A stretch of 64,000 nucleotides of DNA from Commensalibacter melissae. Lineage in GTDB: Bacteria; Pseudomonadota; Alphaproteobacteria; Acetobacterales; Acetobacteraceae. Position numbers and translations under genes: made by a program. The notes under the pieces are model-generated. The model did not search any database, had not been told where the DNA came from, and saw only the letters and a list, made by a program, of their open reading frames with translations. How positions within the stretch are numbered: position 1 is the first letter of the stretch; each line of letters begins with the position of its first letter. The DNA lies in assembly GCF_003691365.1 (NCBI RefSeq), contig NZ_CP033087.1, forward strand, positions 1,378,501-1,442,500. The letters are read 5' to 3'. Shown here piece by piece: positions 54,796-64,000 of this stretch.

Positions 54796-55491
54796 TTATT
54801 TTTTTCCAACGTTCCAAAAGGCAGTTTCCAATTGAACAACATCCTTAAACTTACGTAGAATCATTGGATAACGTTGTTCCGCCCCATACTGAAAAGCAAT
54901 TTGATCCAGAAACATAATACTTTTCTTTACAAGACTGTAATAGCTATCACTTCCGTACGTTTCCAACCAAGATAAATACGGATGGTCCCTTTTATCAAAT
55001 TCTTGATCATTTAATAAATTCAAACCGATTTCACCATACCCTATCAAACATGGTAGTATTAGAATTACGATATCTAACAAATCACCCTGCATACTTTTTG
55101 AAAGCAAATATTGACTGTATGCAACAAGTTCGATTGATTTCCTTTCATTTTCAATAAAATCAATTTCTATTCCCCATTGCTTGCAATATGATAAATGCAA
55201 TGGAAGCTCTATTTCGATAAGCCCTTTCAATAATGATAAAAAATATTGCATTTCCCATAATGAATTACTTTTATAAATCGCTAGGGCCTCAACACGACTG
55301 TAATCAAGAAGATATAAATAATCCTGAACTAGATATTTTCTAAATTCCTCTGCCGGCAAGCTTCCCTTACCCAGCGCCTTGACAAAGGGATGATGGATAA
55401 ATTGTTGCCATTCCTTCTGGCAATCCTGTCGTAACCGACCAAATAATCCTTCAGAAAATAAAGAATACGTATTTTTATCATTATCAAACAT
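54796..55491 (-). CDS. tenA: TenA-family aminopyrimidine aminohydrolase (thiaminase II)
   Basis: TenA salvages the pyrimidine part of damaged thiamin. The 231-residue all-helical protein has HHPFVKALGKGSLPAEEFRKYL and QDYLYLLDYSR. The active cysteine is Cys148 in LPCLIGYGEIG, placing it in the TenA-C group, and the C-terminus has LETAFWN. No TPP riboswitch consensus or other thi gene is seen around it, so it stands apart from thiamin synthesis genes. Confidence 0.88.
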   Translation of the reverse strand: MFDNDKNTYSLFSEGLFGRLRQDCQKEWQQFIHHPFVKALGKGSLPAEEFRKYLVQDYLYLLDYSRVEALAIYKSNSLWEMQYFLSLLKGLIEIELPLHLSYCKQWGIEIDFIENERKSIELVAYSQYLLSKSMQGDLLDIVILILPCLIGYGEIGLNLLNDQEFDKRDHPYLSWLETYGSDSYYSLVKKSIMFLDQIAFQYGAEQRYPMILRKFKDVVQLETAFWNVGKK

Positions 55492-55641
55492 TAAATCTTG
55501 ACTTTCATGACAAAAGCTTAAATAGCTGTACTGTAAAAAACATTTTGAATAATAATATATACGGTTAGATTAATTTCCATATTACTCTTATCCAGTTCGT
55601 TTAAGATATTATTTTAACATATCAGGATTGTTCATTCCACC

Positions 55642-58305
55642 ATGTCCACCACAATGCCAAGCACAAATGAAATACGGTCGCACTTTTTGAATTATTTTTC
55701 TAAAAATGATCATCAAATTGTACCATCCTCATCTTTGGTTCCCCAGAATGACCCTACTCTGCTTTTTACAAATGCAGGAATGGTACAGTTCAAGAATGTG
55801 TTTACCGGACAGGAACAGCGTCCCTATTCACGTGCCACAACTGCACAAAAGGTTGTTCGGGCTGGTGGCAAGCACAATGATCTTGATAATGTTGGATATA
55901 CCGCTCGTCATCATACTTTTTTTGAAATGCTCGGAAATTTCTCTTTCGGAGATTATTTTAAGGAAAAAGCAATCTATCTGGCATGGAACCTAATCACTGG
56001 CGAATTTGGATTACCTAGGGAAAAACTCCTTGTCACCGTCTATTCGGACGATAATGAAGCAGCTGATTTATGGAAAAAAATAGCTGGCTTTTCCGATGAC
56101 CGAATTATCCGTATTAACAGTTCAGATAACTTCTGGCGTATGGGAGATACAGGCCCATGTGGACCATGTTCAGAAATTTTCTATGACCATGGCGAAGATG
56201 TATTTGGAGGTCCCCCAGGATCTAAGGACGAAGATGGAGACCGTTTCGTAGAAATATGGAATTTGGTTTTCATGCAATATTTTGAAAATCCACCAGGTAC
56301 ACGAAATCCCTTACCCCGTCCATCAATTGATACAGGAATGGGATTGGAACGATTTGCCGCAATTATGCAAGGGAAAAGAGACAATTTTGATATTGATACT
56401 TTTCAGGTCTTGATCAGGGCATCTGCTGAAATTACTGATACAGATCCATTTGGTCCCCATAAAGTCAGTCATCGTGTCGTTGCAGATCATCTTCGCTCTT
56501 CGGCTTTCCTTATTGCTGACGGTGTCTTACCGTCCAAAGACGGACGTGGTTATGTATTACGTCGTATTATGCGCAGAGCCATGCGTCATTTACACATGAT
56601 CGGCACTCAACAACCGGTATTTTACAAGCTTTTACCTGCATTAATCGAGGAAATGGGAAGCGCCTATCCTGAACTGATACATTATGAAACTTTGATTTCT
56701 GAGACCTTATATAATGAAGAACAACGTTTCAAATCAATGCTGGATCGGGGCCTTTCCCTTTTGAATGAGGAAAGCGGCAAGTTACCGTCACATGGTAAAT
56801 TGCCTGGTGATATTGCTTTCAAACTGTATGATACCTATGGTTTCCCTCTGGATTTAACGGCTGACGCGCTTCGTGAAAAAGGATTGACCGTTGATCACGA
56901 AGGCTTTGATAAAGCCATGGCCGAACAACGTAACCGTGCCAGAGCCGCATGGATTGGTTCCGGTGATAATGCAACTGAAACAATATGGTTTGAACTCAAG
57001 GATAAATTTGGATCATCTGAATTTCTTGGATACAAGAATAATAGGGCTGATGCTGAAATTCAGGCAATTATCATTGATGGTCAATTGGTAAACCAAGCAG
57101 AAGAAGGTAAAGAAATCAGTATCTTGTTGAACCAGACCCCCTTTTATGGTGAAAGTGGTGGTCAGGCTGGGGATCAGGGAATCATTTTCAATAAAAACAG
57201 TATTATCGAGATTAAAGATACGCAGAAGAAACTTGGCGAACTGATCCTTCATCATGGAATTGTAAAAAAAGGCCAGATTAAGATCAATAATACGGTCACG
57301 GCTGAAATTGATACTGCTTACAGACAGACAATTCAGGCACATCATTCTGCCACCCATCTGTTACATCGTGCATTGAGAGAACAATTCGGGACACATGTCA
57401 CCCAAAAAGGAAGTCTGAATACAGCAGAACGCTTAAGATTTGATTTCAGTCTCTCCAAACCGATTACACGCAATGAACTGGATATTATCGAAGCAAAGGT
57501 TAATGCACAAATCCGGAAAAATTTACCGGTCAGAACGCAAATCATGACGCCGGAACAAGCTAGTAGACTTGGTGCAATGGCATTGTTCAATGAAAAATAT
57601 GGTGAGGAAGTCCGTGTGGTTTCAATGGGAAATGGAGATGATATTGCCAATCCACAAACGGCATGGTCCATTGAACTTTGCGGTGGAACCCATGTCAATC
57701 GCACCGGAGATATAGGTTTATTTCATATAATTTCTGAAAGCGGGGTGGCTGCCGGAATAAGACGCATTGAAGCCGTTGCTGGTTTGGCCGCGGAAAATTA
57801 TTTCAAACAGAATTTAAATATATTAAATGAAATAGCCTTTCTTCTTAATACTGCCTCTGTACAACTTACCGATAGAGTGCAGTTGTTATTAAACGAAAGA
57901 AAAGAGCTAAAACAGCAAATATCCAAATTGCAGCGCCAATTGACAATCGGCAAAGACATGCAAAATGACATTGAGACAATCAATGGCATTGAACTTATTT
58001 TCCGTGATGTTGGTGAAATCCCGCCAAAAGAATTAAAACCTTTGGCTGAAAGTCTTGTTAAACAGCTTCAAAATGGAATAGCTGTCGTATTGTCATCCTT
58101 TGGTCAAAAAGCATCCATCGTTGTTGCCGTAACTGCTGAATTAAGCAAAATTGTAAGTGCAATTGATTTGGTTAGAATGGCGAGTTCGATTGCGGGCGGT
58201 AAAGGTGGTGGTGGAAGACCAGATATGGCGCAAGCTGGAGGACCTGATATTAATAAGGCAAATGATATTTTTGAAAAAATGAAAAGCCATATCAATTCTT
58301 TATGA
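55642..58305 (+). CDS. alaS: Alanyl-tRNA synthetase
   Basis: AlaS charges tRNA-Ala and edits mischarged Ser and Gly. The 887-residue protein has the class II core ([47 protein letters not shown]). The editing domain has HHSATHLLH and CGGTH zinc residues. A coiled coil near 720-740 leads to the C-terminal domain with [16 protein letters not shown]. Length is standard. A second in-frame ATG lies four codons in. A terminator follows. Confidence 0.97.
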   Translation: MSTTMPSTNEIRSHFLNYFSKNDHQIVPSSSLVPQNDPTLLFTNAGMVQFKNVFTGQEQRPYSRATTAQKVVRAGGKHNDLDNVGYTARHHTFFEMLGNFSFGDYFKEKAIYLAWNLITGEFGLPREKLLVTVYSDDNEAADLWKKIAGFSDDRIIRINSSDNFWRMGDTGPCGPCSEIFYDHGEDVFGGPPGSKDEDGDRFVEIWNLVFMQYFENPPGTRNPLPRPSIDTGMGLERFAAIMQGKRDNFDIDTFQVLIRASAEITDTDPFGPHKVSHRVVADHLRSSAFLIADGVLPSKDGRGYVLRRIMRRAMRHLHMIGTQQPVFYKLLPALIEEMGSAYPELIHYETLISETLYNEEQRFKSMLDRGLSLLNEESGKLPSHGKLPGDIAFKLYDTYGFPLDLTADALREKGLTVDHEGFDKAMAEQRNRARAAWIGSGDNATETIWFELKDKFGSSEFLGYKNNRADAEIQAIIIDGQLVNQAEEGKEISILLNQTPFYGESGGQAGDQGIIFNKNSIIEIKDTQKKLGELILHHGIVKKGQIKINNTVTAEIDTAYRQTIQAHHSATHLLHRALREQFGTHVTQKGSLNTAERLRFDFSLSKPITRNELDIIEAKVNAQIRKNLPVRTQIMTPEQASRLGAMALFNEKYGEEVRVVSMGNGDDIANPQTAWSIELCGGTHVNRTGDIGLFHIISESGVAAGIRRIEAVAGLAAENYFKQNLNILNEIAFLLNTASVQLTDRVQLLLNERKELKQQISKLQRQLTIGKDMQNDIETINGIELIFRDVGEIPPKELKPLAESLVKQLQNGIAVVLSSFGQKASIVVAVTAELSKIVSAIDLVRMASSIAGGKGGGGRPDMAQAGGPDINKANDIFEKMKSHINSL

Positions 58306-58316
58306 TACTGAATTCA

Positions 58317-58345
58317 AGGCAGGCTCATCATGGCCTGCTTTTTCA
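58317..58345 (+). terminator. Terminator after alaS
   Basis: GCAGGC and GCCTGC form a 6-bp GC stem, extended by A-T pairs, with an eight-base loop and a TTTTT run, 13 bases after the alaS stop. Confidence 0.8.
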
Positions 58346-58437
58346 TTATAACTATTGGTTATTTATCCTGCATGATCATACTTTCGCCGTAAAATTGTAC
58401 ATAATATCATACAGTTAGCTGTTCAATTCATTCCGAA

Positions 58438-59142
58438 ATGAAAGATCACAATATGTCGGAAAACAACCCTCAACTAACCCTCCTTGATATTTTAAAAGGT
58501 GTAAAGAAATTTCGAACGGATATTTATCCGGAACGTAAAGAATTATATTGTCAACTTGCCAATGGACAATCCCCTAAAACACTTTTCATAACTTGTGCAG
58601 ACAGTCGAATAAGTCCTGAATCCCTGACCCAGCAACCTCCCGGAAATTTATTTGTCTTGCGTAATATTGGCAATATTGTACCTGCTTATGGTAACAGCTT
58701 CGGAGGAGTAACATCCGCAGTTGAATATGCGGTTTCCGCCCTAAAGGTTTCTACAATTATCATTTGTGGACATTCTGATTGTGGCGCGATGAGTGCCCTT
58801 ATACATCCTGAAAAATTGAATTCAATGCCAGCCGTAAGAAAATGGTTGCAATATGCCGAAACAGCCCATGCCATTACGGACGCACTTTCTGCCACTGATG
58901 TCGGCCCCGAAAGCATCCAAAGTTTAACGGAACACAATGTCCTGCTTCAACTCGCACATTTAAGAACTCATCCTTCAGTTGCTGGTGCCTTGGCAAAAAA
59001 AGAAATTATTCTTCAAGGATGGTATTATGATATTCCAAAAGGTAAGATTTATGTGTTAGATGAAGAAACAAGAAATGATATGACCGTCGATGAAGCTATT
59101 TCCATGCTGCAGAATCGTATCAACCAAAATACCAAAGCTTAA
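58438..59142 (+). CDS. can: Beta-class carbonic anhydrase
   Basis: The enzyme interconverts CO2 and bicarbonate, supplying carboxylases. The 234-residue protein has the zinc ligands Cys53, His112 and Cys115 (TCADSR and CGHSDCGAMSAL), with Asp55-Arg57 as the catalytic dyad. It also has RNIGNIVPAYG. No signal peptide is seen, so it is probably cytoplasmic. An ATG at 58453 is an alternative start. The 3' end overlaps the next gene's start by 53 bases. Confidence 0.93.
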   Translation: MKDHNMSENNPQLTLLDILKGVKKFRTDIYPERKELYCQLANGQSPKTLFITCADSRISPESLTQQPPGNLFVLRNIGNIVPAYGNSFGGVTSAVEYAVSALKVSTIIICGHSDCGAMSALIHPEKLNSMPAVRKWLQYAETAHAITDALSATDVGPESIQSLTEHNVLLQLAHLRTHPSVAGALAKKEIILQGWYYDIPKGKIYVLDEETRNDMTVDEAISMLQNRINQNTKA

Positions 59143-60004
59143 GAAAACTATTGCTGTATTGAGCTGCTGGTTTGCTTTTTTTGCATCTTTTACGCTGCAT
59201 GCCAGAACAATCAAGATAACCACCTGGAACACAGAGTGGTTATTATCAAAATCAGATCTTGATAAATATGAAATACCAAATGATATTCAAGCAAGACACT
59301 CCAAGAATTTCACAAGATTGTCTTTATATGCAAGAAAATTGAACAGCGATATAATTGCCTTGCAGGAAGTGGGATCAGTCGAAACCGCAAGACGAATCCT
59401 TCCTGAAGACCAATATGATTTTTATATAACTCAGGATAATATCGCCCAACATCCTGTCCTGGCCATTCGAAAAAAACTTTCTTACAATATTATAAAAAAC
59501 CCTGATCTTACCGCTTTGAGTAAGAATGACAAAACCCATATTTTACGAAGTGGTCTTGATCTTACCCTATACGATCATCGCATAAATATTCGAATTCTGG
59601 TTGTACATTTAAAGGCTCATTGCCCTGAAAGATCTCTTTATTCCCAACAAAAAGCATGTAATATCTTGAATCAACAGAAAATAATTATCCAAAAATGGAT
59701 TGCAGACAGAATAAAAGACAAACAGGCTTTCATTATTTTAGGAGATTTTAACCGTATAGTGTCATTTAATGATGAATTTTTTCAATCCTTGTCAACAGAA
59801 TCTAGTTTATCAATCCCAACATCTCAACTTGCTTCACCATGCTGGGGAGGCAATTATTTTCTCGATGGATTTATTTTGGATCCCATCTTAAGTGAATCCA
59901 CTATTCCTAATACGTTAAAAGTATTGGTATACAAAGAAAAACAATATATGATGCATGCTGATCTGTCAGATCATTGTCCTGTCTCTTTAAATTTGTCTTT
60001 ATAA
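59090..60004 (+). CDS. Secreted endonuclease/exonuclease/phosphatase-family protein
   Basis: The EEP fold covers DNase I-like nucleases and phosphodiesterases. The 304-residue protein has a basic N-region and hydrophobic stretch ending near TLHARTIK, a likely signal peptide. Conserved active-site parts are TTWNTEWLL (Asn), IIALQEVGS (Glu), VVHLKAHC, LGDFNR (Asp, Asn) and LSDHCPVS (Asp, His). Extracellular nuclease or phosphodiesterase activity is likely; the substrate is unknown. The start lies inside the carbonic anhydrase gene. A later start would lose the signal's basic region. Confidence 0.82.
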   Translation: MKLFPCCRIVSTKIPKLKKTIAVLSCWFAFFASFTLHARTIKITTWNTEWLLSKSDLDKYEIPNDIQARHSKNFTRLSLYARKLNSDIIALQEVGSVETARRILPEDQYDFYITQDNIAQHPVLAIRKKLSYNIIKNPDLTALSKNDKTHILRSGLDLTLYDHRINIRILVVHLKAHCPERSLYSQQKACNILNQQKIIIQKWIADRIKDKQAFIILGDFNRIVSFNDEFFQSLSTESSLSIPTSQLASPCWGGNYFLDGFILDPILSESTIPNTLKVLVYKEKQYMMHADLSDHCPVSLNLSL

Positions 60005-60147
60005 CAAAAAATGATTTGTTCTTTTTTCACCTAAGATTTTTTTAATTTCCTCAATAATAAAAGCCTTTTATCACCTAATTTTTAAAAGGATCAATCTTGC
60101 CAGAAAAGTTAACCCTTTTATGATTTAGACAATGAAATCAGTTAATA

Positions 60148-61056
60148 TTAGAAACTATCGTCTCCCCAGCCTCCATCATCACCACCCCAGTCACCACCAT
60201 CATCAGAGCCCCAATCAGCAGAATCTCCAGAATTACCCCAATCTGTATCATTTCCGCTGTTACTGAAACCATCATCAGCATAATTATCAAATCCGGCACC
60301 AGAATTGTTACCAGCATCAAAATTCGGATCAACTGCGGTACCCTCACCCGTAAAGGGATCACTGCCAGCTGCTGTTCCTGCAAACGGATCATTCGGATCT
60401 GCAGCAGGCATTTGTGCAGCACCATTAACTGCATGATGGCCACCAAACAATCCACTCAATGCATTATAAGCCATCATACCCCCGGCAACACCAGCTGCCG
60501 TCGACAATGCACTGCCTAAAAATCCATTTCCACCCCGATTAAACATTCCTCGTTGATAACCTGGGGGATAATTCACAGCCGGAGGTTGTTGCTGTCCATA
60601 AGGTGTATTCATAGACTGATTTGGCTGTGGTTGTGGCCGATTAGGATTTCCTCCCCACCCTGGCGGCATTTGTTGGGATTGAGGCGACATTTGAGTTTGC
60701 GAGCGGTTTCCGCCACCAAAAAGCCCTCCCAGAAATCCTCCTGAACGAGGTTGGCTTGATTGGGCCTGAGCCAGTTTCAGCTGTTGAATCTGTTGTTGCA
60801 TCTGCTGTAATTGCCATTCCAGCTGACGAATACGATTCTGAGATTCAACCAAGGCGGCTTCCTGAACAATGGCCATTTGTGTCATACGATAACCCGCTTC
60901 AGGATATTTCTGCAAATTACTGTTAATCAGTTGATTGGCTTCAGAATCAATAGGGGGTAACGGACTGGCTGTTCCAACCGTATTTGGAGAAGCTGTTTTT
61001 TTCCCACTGACACGTTCAAAAAATTGATTGATCAATTGCTGTTCGTCATTATTCAT
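60148..61056 (-). CDS. DUF2076-family protein with acidic Gly/Asp/Trp tail
   Basis: The 302-residue protein starts with the DUF2076 pattern NNDEQQLINQFFERV. A Gln-rich coiled coil follows (residues about 75-105). The middle is disordered, rich in Gly, Gln and Pro. A glycine-rich hydrophobic segment (LGSALSTAAGVAGGMMAYNALSG) comes next. The last 80 residues are strongly acidic with repeated DWG and DDGG. The function of DUF2076 is not established. It diverges from glyQ. Antisense frames here are artefacts of the repeats. Confidence 0.8.
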   Translation of the reverse strand: MNNDEQQLINQFFERVSGKKTASPNTVGTASPLPPIDSEANQLINSNLQKYPEAGYRMTQMAIVQEAALVESQNRIRQLEWQLQQMQQQIQQLKLAQAQSSQPRSGGFLGGLFGGGNRSQTQMSPQSQQMPPGWGGNPNRPQPQPNQSMNTPYGQQQPPAVNYPPGYQRGMFNRGGNGFLGSALSTAAGVAGGMMAYNALSGLFGGHHAVNGAAQMPAADPNDPFAGTAAGSDPFTGEGTAVDPNFDAGNNSGAGFDNYADDGFSNSGNDTDWGNSGDSADWGSDDGGDWGGDDGGWGDDSF

Positions 61057-61258
61057 CTTTGATTAACCTTTAAAATTATCTTTGGATTTCTCTTTATATT
61101 TTAATTATAAGACAAATTTTTGAAGATGATTCACTTTTCTTGTCATATCATCAAGATCGTATTATTTATTTAATCTTATTCGTAACCATCAATAGACTAA
61201 AAAATAATTAACACTTATTATTTCGTTATTTTTGCATTCTTTTGGAATTATATAATTC

Positions 61259-62149
61259 ATGCCATCGCATACACCCTTTCAACCAGCTTCAACAAAAAAA
61301 ACGTTATCATTCCAGGGACTGATCTTAAAGTTACATGAATTCTGGAATTCTCAAGGTTGTGCATTATTACAACCTTATGATCTTGAAATCGGCGCGGGAA
61401 CATTATCACCATACACGACATTACGAGCGTTGGGCGACAAACCTTGGAAAGCGGCCTATGTTCAACCCTGTCGGCGTCCAACAGATGGACGATATGGTGA
61501 AAACCCCAACCGTTTACAACATTATTATCAATATCAGGTTCTACTGAAGCCATCCCCTGAGAATAGTCAGGAACTATTGCTTGAAAGTTATAAAGCCATC
61601 GGTATCAATCCAAAAGAGCACGATATTCGTTTTGTTGAAGATGACTGGGAAAATCCCACAATTGGCGCGTGGGGACTTGGATGGGAGGTTTGGTGTGACG
61701 GTATGGAGGTCACTCAATTCACCTATTTCCAGCAGGTTGGCGGGATAACAACCTCTATTCCTTCAACTGAACTTACATACGGCCTTGAACGATTGGCCAT
61801 GTATATTCAGGGCGTTGAGAATGTCTATGATTTGGCCTTCAATGATCACGGTCTAACCTATGGAGAGGTTTTTCTCAGGGCTGAAAAGGATTATTCCCGT
61901 TACAATTTTGAATGTGCAGACACGACTCTTTTATTCAATCATTTCAAGGATGCAGAAAAAGAATCCAATGCGTTGGTCCAACAGAAACTTGCTCAGCCAG
62001 CCTACGATCAGTGTTTGAAAGCAAGCCACTTATTCAACCTGCTTGATGCCCGTGGAGTCATCAGCGTGAATGAACGCGCTTCCTATATTGGTCGCATTCG
62101 TAATTTGGCAAAACAATGTTGTGAAACTTGGCTGGCAGAGGAAAAATAA
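61259..62149 (+). CDS. glyQ: Glycyl-tRNA synthetase alpha subunit
   Basis: GlyQ is the catalytic subunit of the bacterial heterotetrameric GlyRS. The 296-residue protein has [55 protein letters not shown] and [19 protein letters not shown]. It is followed by glyS after one base. No T-box-like leader is seen in the 200 bases upstream. Confidence 0.96.
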   Translation: MPSHTPFQPASTKKTLSFQGLILKLHEFWNSQGCALLQPYDLEIGAGTLSPYTTLRALGDKPWKAAYVQPCRRPTDGRYGENPNRLQHYYQYQVLLKPSPENSQELLLESYKAIGINPKEHDIRFVEDDWENPTIGAWGLGWEVWCDGMEVTQFTYFQQVGGITTSIPSTELTYGLERLAMYIQGVENVYDLAFNDHGLTYGEVFLRAEKDYSRYNFECADTTLLFNHFKDAEKESNALVQQKLAQPAYDQCLKASHLFNLLDARGVISVNERASYIGRIRNLAKQCCETWLAEEK

Positions 62150-62150
62150 T

Positions 62151-64000
62151 ATGTCGGAATTGTTTATTGAACTATTATCGGAAGAAATTCCCGCACGCAT
62201 GCAAAAGCAAGCCATGGAAAATCTTAACCGTTTACTGAATAATGCGCTGATCAATCTTAATCCCACTGATGCTAAAACATTCTCCACACCAAGACGTATC
62301 GCTGTTTCTATGCAGATTGACGCTACCATTCCGGCACAAGAGCTGGAGGAAAGAGGACCACGAATTACAGCCCCAGAAAAAGCGTTAGAGGGTTTTTTAC
62401 GCAAACATGCGGCTCAAAAAAATGATTTGATTGAAGAGAACGGTTTTTGGGTTTTGAAAAAAATTAAGCCTGAACAATCAGCCAGCCAATTTATTCAGGA
62501 AAAAATTCCGCAAATTTTATGGCAATTCCCCTGGCCTAAATCACAGCGTTGGGGAAATGGCAGCCAATTTACATGGGTTCGCCCATTGCATCGCATAACC
62601 TGTATTCTGGATGGTGAGATTGTTCCTTTTACCTTGGCAAAAGAAAATGATGATGCACATGGATTATCCAGCGATCAAATCACTGAAGGCCATCGTTTTC
62701 TTTCTCCTTCCCCCTTTACCATCCGCAATACAAAACAATGGCAGGAAACATTGTTTTCCCATTATGTTATTGCCGACTCTGAACAGCGTCGTAATAAAAT
62801 TCTTGCAGACATATCCAAGCTTGCAGAAAATAATAAACTTCAACTCGTTTCTGATGAAGGACTTTTGAACGAAGTTACGGGACTTGTTGAATGGCCCGTC
62901 GCGTATATGGGTAAAATTGATTCCATTTTCATGGAATTGCCACAAGAAGTAATGCAAGTTTCAATGCGAGTGAATCAACGTTATTTTGCACTGAAAAATC
63001 AAGATGGCTCACCAGCAGCACGTTTTATTTTTATAGCGAATATTATTAGACCAGACAATGATGGTTCCTTAATCATTGCCGGAAATGAGCGTGTTTTGCG
63101 GGCACGTTTTGCCGATGCCCGTTATTTTTGGGAACAGGACCGTAAAACACCACTTGTATCATATAACAACTCATTAAATGATGTTATTTTTCATGCCAGA
63201 CTTGGCAGCCAATACGAACGTGTGCAACGTATTGTCAAAATTGCAGGCTTTCTTGCAAACCTGCTTTGCGCCGATGTGGTTCATGCACAACGTGCTGCTT
63301 TACTTTGCAAGGCTGATCTTGCAACAGGAATGGTTGGTGAATTCCCGGAACTCCAAGGTATTATGGGGGGATATTATGCTCAACATGATAACGAAAATCC
63401 TGCCGTAGCGCTTGCAATCAAGGAACATTACAAACCTTGTGGTCCAAATGACCAGACACCCACTGAACCATGCTCTGTTATCGTTGCACTCGCGGATAAA
63501 ATCGATTTGCTAACCGCATTTTTTGCCATAGGTGAAAAACCCAAAGGATCTGGTGATCCTTTTGCATTAAGACGGGCTGCCTTGGGGATTATCAGAATCA
63601 TCCGTGAAAACAATCTTTCTCTTGATTTAGAAAAAGTATTTGAATTCTCCATTTCAACACTTCCGAAAGATTTACAACAAGCTTCAGATCTGAAATTTTT
63701 GGCAAATTTCATGAATGAACGACTTATTATTCAGTTACGAAGTGAGGGTTTACGACATGATATTTTATCAGCAGTTTCACAAAAAAATCATTTAACTGAT
63801 ATTTCCGAACTTCTTAAAAAAGTTAATGCCATAAATCAAATTCTTGAATCATCCGAAGGAAAAGATCTTCTGGCCGCTGTCAAAAGAGCAAGCAACATTC
63901 TCAGAATTGAAAACAAGAAAGACGGCCCTCATCACGGTGAACCCGATCCGTCTCTTTTCCATACTGATGAAGAAACAAATCTGTACAGTCATTTAAAGCA
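62151..64000 (+). CDS. glyS: Glycyl-tRNA synthetase beta subunit, N-terminal part (cut by window edge)
   Basis: GlyS binds tRNA-Gly and is needed for GlyRS activity. The frame starts one base after glyQ with MSELFIELLSEEIPARMQ and stays open for 616 codons to the end of the window. Landmarks are FSTPRRIAV, RFLSPSPFTI, NEVTGLVEWPVAYMG, MRVNQRYFAL and the HD-like region DKIDLLTAFFAIGEKPKGSGDPFALRRAA. Full-length GlyS is about 690 residues, so most of the gene is here. Confidence 0.95.
   Translation, partial: MSELFIELLSEEIPARMQKQAMENLNRLLNNALINLNPTDAKTFSTPRRIAVSMQIDATIPAQELEERGPRITAPEKALEGFLRKHAAQKNDLIEENGFWVLKKIKPEQSASQFIQEKIPQILWQFPWPKSQRWGNGSQFTWVRPLHRITCILDGEIVPFTLAKENDDAHGLSSDQITEGHRFLSPSPFTIRNTKQWQETLFSHYVIADSEQRRNKILADISKLAENNKLQLVSDEGLLNEVTGLVEWPVAYMGKIDSIFMELPQEVMQVSMRVNQRYFALKNQDGSPAARFIFIANIIRPDNDGSLIIAGNERVLRARFADARYFWEQDRKTPLVSYNNSLNDVIFHARLGSQYERVQRIVKIAGFLANLLCADVVHAQRAALLCKADLATGMVGEFPELQGIMGGYYAQHDNENPAVALAIKEHYKPCGPNDQTPTEPCSVIVALADKIDLLTAFFAIGEKPKGSGDPFALRRAALGIIRIIRENNLSLDLEKVFEFSISTLPKDLQQASDLKFLANFMNERLIIQLRSEGLRHDILSAVSQKNHLTDISELLKKVNAINQILESSEGKDLLAAVKRASNILRIENKKDGPHHGEPDPSLFHTDEETNLYSHLK

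Noticed and set aside
55492-55641. TPP riboswitch ahead of tenA
   Set aside because: The short leader contains no CTGAGA-type or other conserved TPP riboswitch element.
60138-60455. 105-codon minus-strand frame rich in Met, Leu and Val within the DUF2076 gene
   Set aside because: It is a shifted-frame reading of the Asp/Gly repeat region on the same strand and has no signals of its own.

Overview
This 64 kb window looks like ordinary chromosome from an AT-rich alphaproteobacterium, most likely an insect- or plant-associated member of the Acetobacteraceae close to Commensalibacter. That is an inference. It rests on the strong A/T bias, the alphaproteobacterial gene order (ribF-ileS-lspA, mreBCD-mrdA-rodA, argD-argF-hslO, xerD-accA next to aroKB, rne next to a cell-wall amidase), an RNase E tail ending in the alphaproteobacterial GWWKR motif, a DUF3035/BamF-like lipoprotein, and an aroK-aroB fusion. 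I see no rRNA, tRNA, insertion sequence, prophage, CRISPR array or defence island. Almost every gene has a recognisable housekeeping family.

Layout. 1-10.4 kb, minus strand: 5' end of fumC, a solitary nuoM, mutL, a BamF-like lipoprotein, lspA, ileS, ribF, tatA, a CHAP lipoprotein and recX. 10.5-15 kb, plus strand: argD, argF and hslO, then an unrecognised lipoprotein. 15-20 kb, minus strand: the lutABC lactate-oxidation operon (overlapping stop/start codons) and a DsbD/ScsB-type reductase. 20-26.3 kb, plus strand: hrpB helicase, a one-PDZ HtrA protease and two tandem paralogous outer-membrane beta-barrels. 26.3-32.5 kb, minus strand: mreB-mreC-mreD-mrdA-rodA with a DUF3293 gene at the end. 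33-36 kb: a glycine-zipper lipoprotein (+), then leuA and an amidase with a possible Tat signal (-). 36.6-46.8 kb, plus strand: rne, an NsrR-like regulator, aspS, an amino-acid permease, a TusA-like protein, xseB-ispA-tlyA and a GNAT-Nudix fusion. 46.8-51 kb: an SMP-30 lactonase-like gene (-), a CinA N-domain protein (+), then accA, xerD and a Pro-rich membrane protein (-). 51.2-64 kb: aroKB, an OmpA-family porin, gtrA, tenA (-), alaS, carbonic anhydrase, a secreted EEP-family protein, a DUF2076 protein (-), glyQ and the first part of glyS.

How the genes fit together. The centre is rich in cell-envelope functions: rod-complex peptidoglycan synthesis, the amidase, lipoprotein processing by LspA, BAM assembly, disulfide reduction, HtrA quality control and several outer-membrane proteins. 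The remainder is translation (four complete aminoacyl-tRNA synthetases or subunits plus partial glyS), DNA repair (mutL, recX, xseB), amino-acid synthesis (argD, argF, leuA, aroKB) and RNA turnover (rne).

I found no convincing undescribed multi-gene system. The points most worth a second look are regulatory. They are a G-U-rich hairpin with a T8 tract ahead of leuA, a possible Shine-Dalgarno-masking switch ahead of hslO, an operator-like palindrome over the -10 of the nsrR-like gene, and a promoter with an inverted repeat ahead of the orphan nuoM. Also notable are a long palindrome ahead of the unknown lipoprotein, the GNAT-Nudix fusion, the xseB-ispA-tlyA cluster lacking dxs, and the tandem beta-barrel pair. 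No alignment, folding or database search could be run, so family assignments rest on motifs read by eye.
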